Of a DNA stretch of 64,000 bases, positions 60,496 through 64,000 are shown one piece after another; the stretch's first letter is position 1, and every line of letters begins with the position of its first letter. This DNA is from Rotaria sordida (taxonomy: Eukaryota; Rotifera; Eurotatoria; Philodinida; Philodinidae). The translations under genes were made by a program, and so were the position numbers. Location of the stretch: NCBI GenBank assembly GCA_905250125.1, contig CAJNOL010000589.1:1-64000 (forward strand), read 5' to 3'. Under the pieces are notes generated by a model, which was not told where the DNA came from, did not search any database, and worked only from the letters and a program-made list of their open reading frames with translations.

Positions 60496-60965
60496 TAATA
60501 CAAACATTTATTAACATATCAACTTTTGAATAGTTTGACATATAAAAGAAAAAATTTATAGAAAGAAAATATTAAATAAAATTGCTTAATAATATTTTTC
60601 AATGAATTGAATTCCGTAAAGATAAAAGATCATCTTTGATTATTTTTGAATCATTTATTATTTTAATAATCAGTTGTGTAAGATCTTTTTTTTTGATTGT
60701 ATTGTAGTTGCTAACTATTCAAAACCTTCATGAATACTTTCACCTACAATAGCTATTGAAGGTTGTAAATACCATTTTGATTTCATTTCATCTAATTTTG
60801 ATAAGTTTAGTTTTTCTTTGATTTCATCAAATGTTAAAGCATTTGGTAAATCTTGTTTATTAGCAAATATGAGAATAGATAAATTTTTTAATAATTCTTT
60901 ATTTGCCATCTCATGTAATTCGTCACATGCTTCGTCGATTCTATTACGACCATTTGAATCGACAA
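60440..60965. repeat. Direct duplication, copy 1
   Basis: This segment recurs in the same orientation at about 63535-64000. It covers the end of the small membrane-protein gene (last intron and exon), a common intergenic part (for example AAAGATAAAAGATCATCTTT at 60617) and the 3' half of the Arf-like pseudogene. Divergence is low in the Arf part and higher in the non-coding part. The copies start about 3.1 kb apart. Confidence 0.85.
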
Positions 60966-61200
60966 CAAAAATAACTGCTGACGTCTTTGCACAGTAACAA
61001 CATCATGACGGTCGAATTTTATCATGTCCACCAATATGTTTAAATTATTGTAATTACATTTTTATATATTACTGTTTCAGCATTAAAGCTGATTGTTAGT
61101 ATTGTTGTTCTGTATTCATCGAGTTTGATATATTAAGTATAGTTGTCTTTCCAGCTGCATAAAGGCCACACATGAGTATGCATACTTCCTCTTGTTTAAA
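60715..61200 (-). pseudogene. Broken Arf-family GTPase, copy 1
   Basis: The minus strand encodes, in order and without introns, ILMCGLYAAGKTTI (P-loop), FNAETVIYKNV (switch region), GGHDKIRPS (switch II), AVIFVVDSNGRNRIDEA and SILIFANKQDLPNALTFDEI (NKQD guanine motif), ending early at IHEGFE. Breaks seen: frameshifts between the P-loop and the switch region and again before GGHDKI, and a stop codon directly after RPS. The last part (60715-60960) is open. The C-terminus also stops where intact Arf proteins continue with about 20 more residues. It is a relic of an Arf/Arl gene, possibly a retrocopy, and cannot make a working GTPase. Confidence 0.85.
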
Positions 61201-61737
61201 AGAATAGGATGAAAATTTTTGTATTGATGAGCTTCTATTGTATATTAAATATTATATATAATTTTTTACTTTATTATGTTTTGGTATTATCAGTGAACTA
61301 AAGAAAAAGTTTGCTTATATATATATATATATATATAATGTTTTCTTTTTCAACACTCCATAATACGTCATCAAACAATACATTCTATTTTCTTTATTTG
61401 TGGTACTATGCTGTCATGATATACGTGGCAAATGTTGTACAGTCGTAATGTAATATTGTATATATTTATTAATTTTGAAATTTTTTTGACATTGATTAGT
61501 TTATACAGAATGATGACAAAGATAGGATTATCCTCATTTATGATAATATCACTCACACCTACACCTTGACGAGTTATGCTCACTAATATCCATTTTGTAC
61601 GAATCCTAGAAAAAATATATCGTCAGCAAAGACCATAAAGTGATCCCTACCCCTCATAATACCTAAAATCTGTCTTATGCACCACGTCAGTACCCTGACT
61701 TGTCTTCGCTAATACCCACAGAAAGACGCAATAATTT
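61201..61737. other. Gene-free stretch
   Basis: No supported exon. A (TA)n run lies at 61316-61337. CA-rich fragments such as CTCACACCTACACC (61553) recall the GT/CA hairpin tracts seen elsewhere. Confidence 0.5.
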
Positions 61738-62515
61738 CCAAGTAAAAATCCGTTTTAAAAGATTTTAAAATAAAAAATAAACTGCATAGAAACATTCATT
61801 AATGCTTAAAAACATTAACTTTACTAGTCGATAACATTCACTGTGTATTCATTAACACTTGCATACAGATGCAGTTCATTGATGAACAAAACATGTAAGA
61901 TATGTTGTTATGAATTTTACTTCAAAAATATCTTAACAGTGAAAATACGAGCATTTTCTCCTTAAGTATAGCATCACAGTTATCATTAAAAATGGTACGT
62001 CCTTCCTCTGTTCAACGAACTCCGATATATTTATGCCTTCTTCACTCTGGAACCTATGAAATAAAAAATGATAAAAATTGGATGATTTTGATGAATTTTA
62101 TATCAAAAACACGAAAAAACTGACGTTTCATCATTTGAATAGAATATTTTTTTGATTTTTTAGATTCCCGAGAAGACCAATACTATTACGACGCTTTACA
62201 GCAAAACAAATTTTTTTCATAAAACTTTAAAAATTTGCCATTCTAGAGTCAAAATTCTAAAAAGCTTCAAAAGCAGATAAATTTTTCTGATTGACAATGC
62301 TTGTATTTTCACTTGTAAGATGTTTTTGAAGTAAAATCACAAGAACATATCTCGAATTATTTGTCAATAAATGAATTACGTCTGTGTATAAATGTTAGTG
62401 AATATATAGTGAATGTTATCGGCCGATGAAGTTAATGTTTTCAAGCATTAATAAATATTTCTATGCAGTTTTTTATTATTTTAAAAAATTTTAAATTGGA
62501 TTTTTACTTTGAAAC
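61738..62515. repeat. Inverted-repeat element of about 780 bp
   Basis: The left arm (about 61738-61950) is the inverse of about 62300-62515. CTGCATAGAAACATTCATTA corresponds to TAATAAATATTTCTATGCAG. AATGCTTAAAAACATTAACT corresponds to AGTTAATGTTTTCAAGCATT. CGATAACATTCACTGTGTAT corresponds to ATATAGTGAATGTTATCGGC. GAATTTTACTTCAAAAATAT corresponds to ATGTTTTTGAAGTAAAATCA. The loop is about 350 bp with no frame of note. Confidence 0.85.
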
Positions 62516-63534
62516 TTCTTTTGCATTTTGATTAGAAAAATACATCGATTTCTCTGTACACAATATTGATGACTTCTTTGTGTATGTGACGTGTTGAATT
62601 CATTTTGGCAGCTGAGCTCATTATCTATCGTTTTGTTGACTTGTTGATCGTGCCGCAATACTTATTTCTCATTGGAAAGGGTATTAAATCTTTAGAACTT
62701 ATATATCTAGAGGACGGACAATTAAGGCGTAACAGATGAGCATCGAGAAATAAAATATTAGGCAAAGTTGTCGAAACATATTGACGTAATGAACAGAGAA
62801 CTTAGTATATTGCTTCGATAATTGGTGATGACTGCTAAGAACTCTTCATTTCAATACTGTAAATTATTCCAGTTGAGGTAACAATGATAATAGTAAGCAA
62901 TGGCATGCGGTAAAAGTGTATGGTTTTTCCACTAGTAAAGCAAAGCTGTAATGTTATATATAAAAAAAATGCTCTGTTTTATGATGTCGGAAATTTTTTA
63001 CTCAATTTTTGCTTAGTCACAACACAAATACATGTATATGAAATAACTGTATTAATGCCAGAAAGATAGAGCTTGCTTCACTCTATTCTGGAATGTATTT
63101 AGTTTTGAATAAAGCATTAGCAATGAGATAGAGAGAATAAATGCAAATATCGGTCATGCATTATACATCATCAGTTACTTACACATTGTTAGGCATATTA
63201 ATAAATCTATTGTTTTTTTTCTTATCATTCTATACTGAAATGATTAGTAGATATAAAATTTAATACCTTTTATTGTGATTTTTAAGAAAAAAAAGATTAC
63301 TTTGTCTTTACACAACGATGCATACAGAAAAAGTAAGCTTAGAAAAAAAATAATTACAAAAGTTAACATCATCGCATTACGTTGATTAAACTGATCTGTC
63401 ATCAAAATAAGAATCTTGTTTGAAGATCTTCTTTTCCGTTGGATATCTTAGATAACCTAACCGGTAAAAAAAGTTAATAGTACTGTGGTCAAAACGTCAC
63501 CACATTACGCTCGGACAAGTCAATATATATATAT
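62516..63534. other. Gene-free stretch
   Basis: I see no exon, RNA gene or repeat that I can support in this kilobase between the inverted repeat and the second duplicate copy. Confidence 0.5.
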
Positions 63535-64000
63535 ATGCATTGTATTTGTTTTTATTTGTATCTTAGAACAACAAAAGATTACTTTTAATAAATCAATATA
63601 TAGAATAGTTTGACATATAAAAGAAAAAATTTATAGATAAAAAAATATTAAATATATTTATTTAATAATTTGTTAAAATTAATTGAATTCCATAAAGATA
63701 AAAGATCATCTTTGATTGTTTTCGAATCATTTATTGTTTCCATAATTGGTTGTGTAAGATCTTTTTTTTTGATTGTATTGTAGTTGCTAACTATTCAAAA
63801 CCTTCATGAATACTTTCACCTACAATAGCTATTGAAGGTTGTAAATACCATTTTGATTTCATTTCATCTAATTTTGATAAGTTTAGTTTTTCTTTGATTT
63901 CATCAAATGTTAAAGCATTTGGTAAATCTTGTTTATTAGCAAATATGAGAATAGATAAATTTTTTAATAATTCTTCATTTGCCATCTCATGTAATTCGTT
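63535..64000. repeat. Direct duplication, copy 2 (runs off the window)
   Basis: Second copy of the 60440-60965 segment. It begins with TTGTTTTTATTTGTATCTTA, matching the last intron of the small membrane-protein gene, and includes a look-alike of its last exon (ACAACAAAAGATTACTTTTA then A). No copy of the preceding exon lies before it, so the duplication is truncated there. Confidence 0.85.
63791..64000 (-). pseudogene. Arf-family GTPase remnant, copy 2 (partial at window edge)
   Basis: The minus strand is open to the window edge and encodes SILIFANKQDLPNALTFDEI through IHEGFE. It is identical to copy 1 over this span except for one Lys/Glu difference near the start (KEL versus EEL). The same early stop is present, so either both copies were already truncated before duplication or this C-terminus is native. 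The N-terminal half lies outside the window. Confidence 0.75.

Noticed and set aside
60715..60909. Functional short Arf-like protein starting at an internal Met
   Set aside because: It would lack the P-loop and switch regions; upstream sequence shows frameshifts and a stop, so a pseudogene is the better call.

Overview
This is a eukaryotic nuclear window, strongly A+T-rich (roughly 70% by eye), with genes cut by many short GT-AG introns (mostly 45-70 bp) and using the standard code. The proteins (innexin, Shab-type Kv channel, MEIOC-like protein, UNC-50, WD40 axonemal-type protein) point to an animal. The compact genes, the high A+T, splice acceptors lying just before start codons as expected for spliced-leader trans-splicing, and short tracts resembling the TGTGGG telomere motif together suggest a bdelloid rotifer such as Rotaria or Adineta. 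That placement is an inference and needs a database search.

Layout. 1-2138: no gene. 2139-3848 (+): innexin. 3849-7126: gene-free, with a 1.3 kb inverted repeat. 7127-9816 (-): Kv2/Shab potassium channel. 9817-17760: gene desert holding a palindromic, decayed mariner/IS630-type transposase piece (about 15930-16810). 17761-18128 (+): small intact gene that is only a Mos1-type helix-turn-helix. 19102-19472: mariner-like MITE. 20189-24441 (-): mitochondrial ribosomal protein L17, a DELE1-like Sel1-repeat protein, and tRNA-Gln(TTG). 24710-27158 (-): UNC-50, divergent from 27582-30915 (+), a homologue of the meiosis/germline regulator MEIOC. 33588-34820 (-): phytanoyl-CoA hydroxylase, 5' exon not found. 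35265-36075: minisatellite blocks in opposite orientations. 36565-38487: two inverted-repeat elements. 41774-42553 (+): unrecognised small acidic protein. 42781-53051 (+): 29-exon WD40 protein, WDR97-like. 54263-55639 (+): succinate dehydrogenase iron-sulfur subunit. 58568-59503 (+): protein with an amidotransferase-like fold, unrecognised. 59989-60495 (+): small single-pass membrane protein. 60715-61200 and 63791-64000 (-): two copies of a broken Arf GTPase gene inside a direct duplication.

The genes are unrelated housekeeping, neuronal, ciliary and germline genes and form no operon. Several encode mitochondrial proteins (MRPL17, DELE1-like, SDHB). Exon-intron models were joined by hand from splice signals and reading phase. 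Nearly every model closes exactly in frame from ATG to stop; PHYH lacks its first exon.

The most striking non-genic theme is the number of long, imperfect inverted repeats (foldback/MITE-like, 0.2-1.5 kb). They sit in the gene-free gaps and inside the few long introns. The most striking gene is the MEIOC homologue, because bdelloids are regarded as lacking conventional meiosis.
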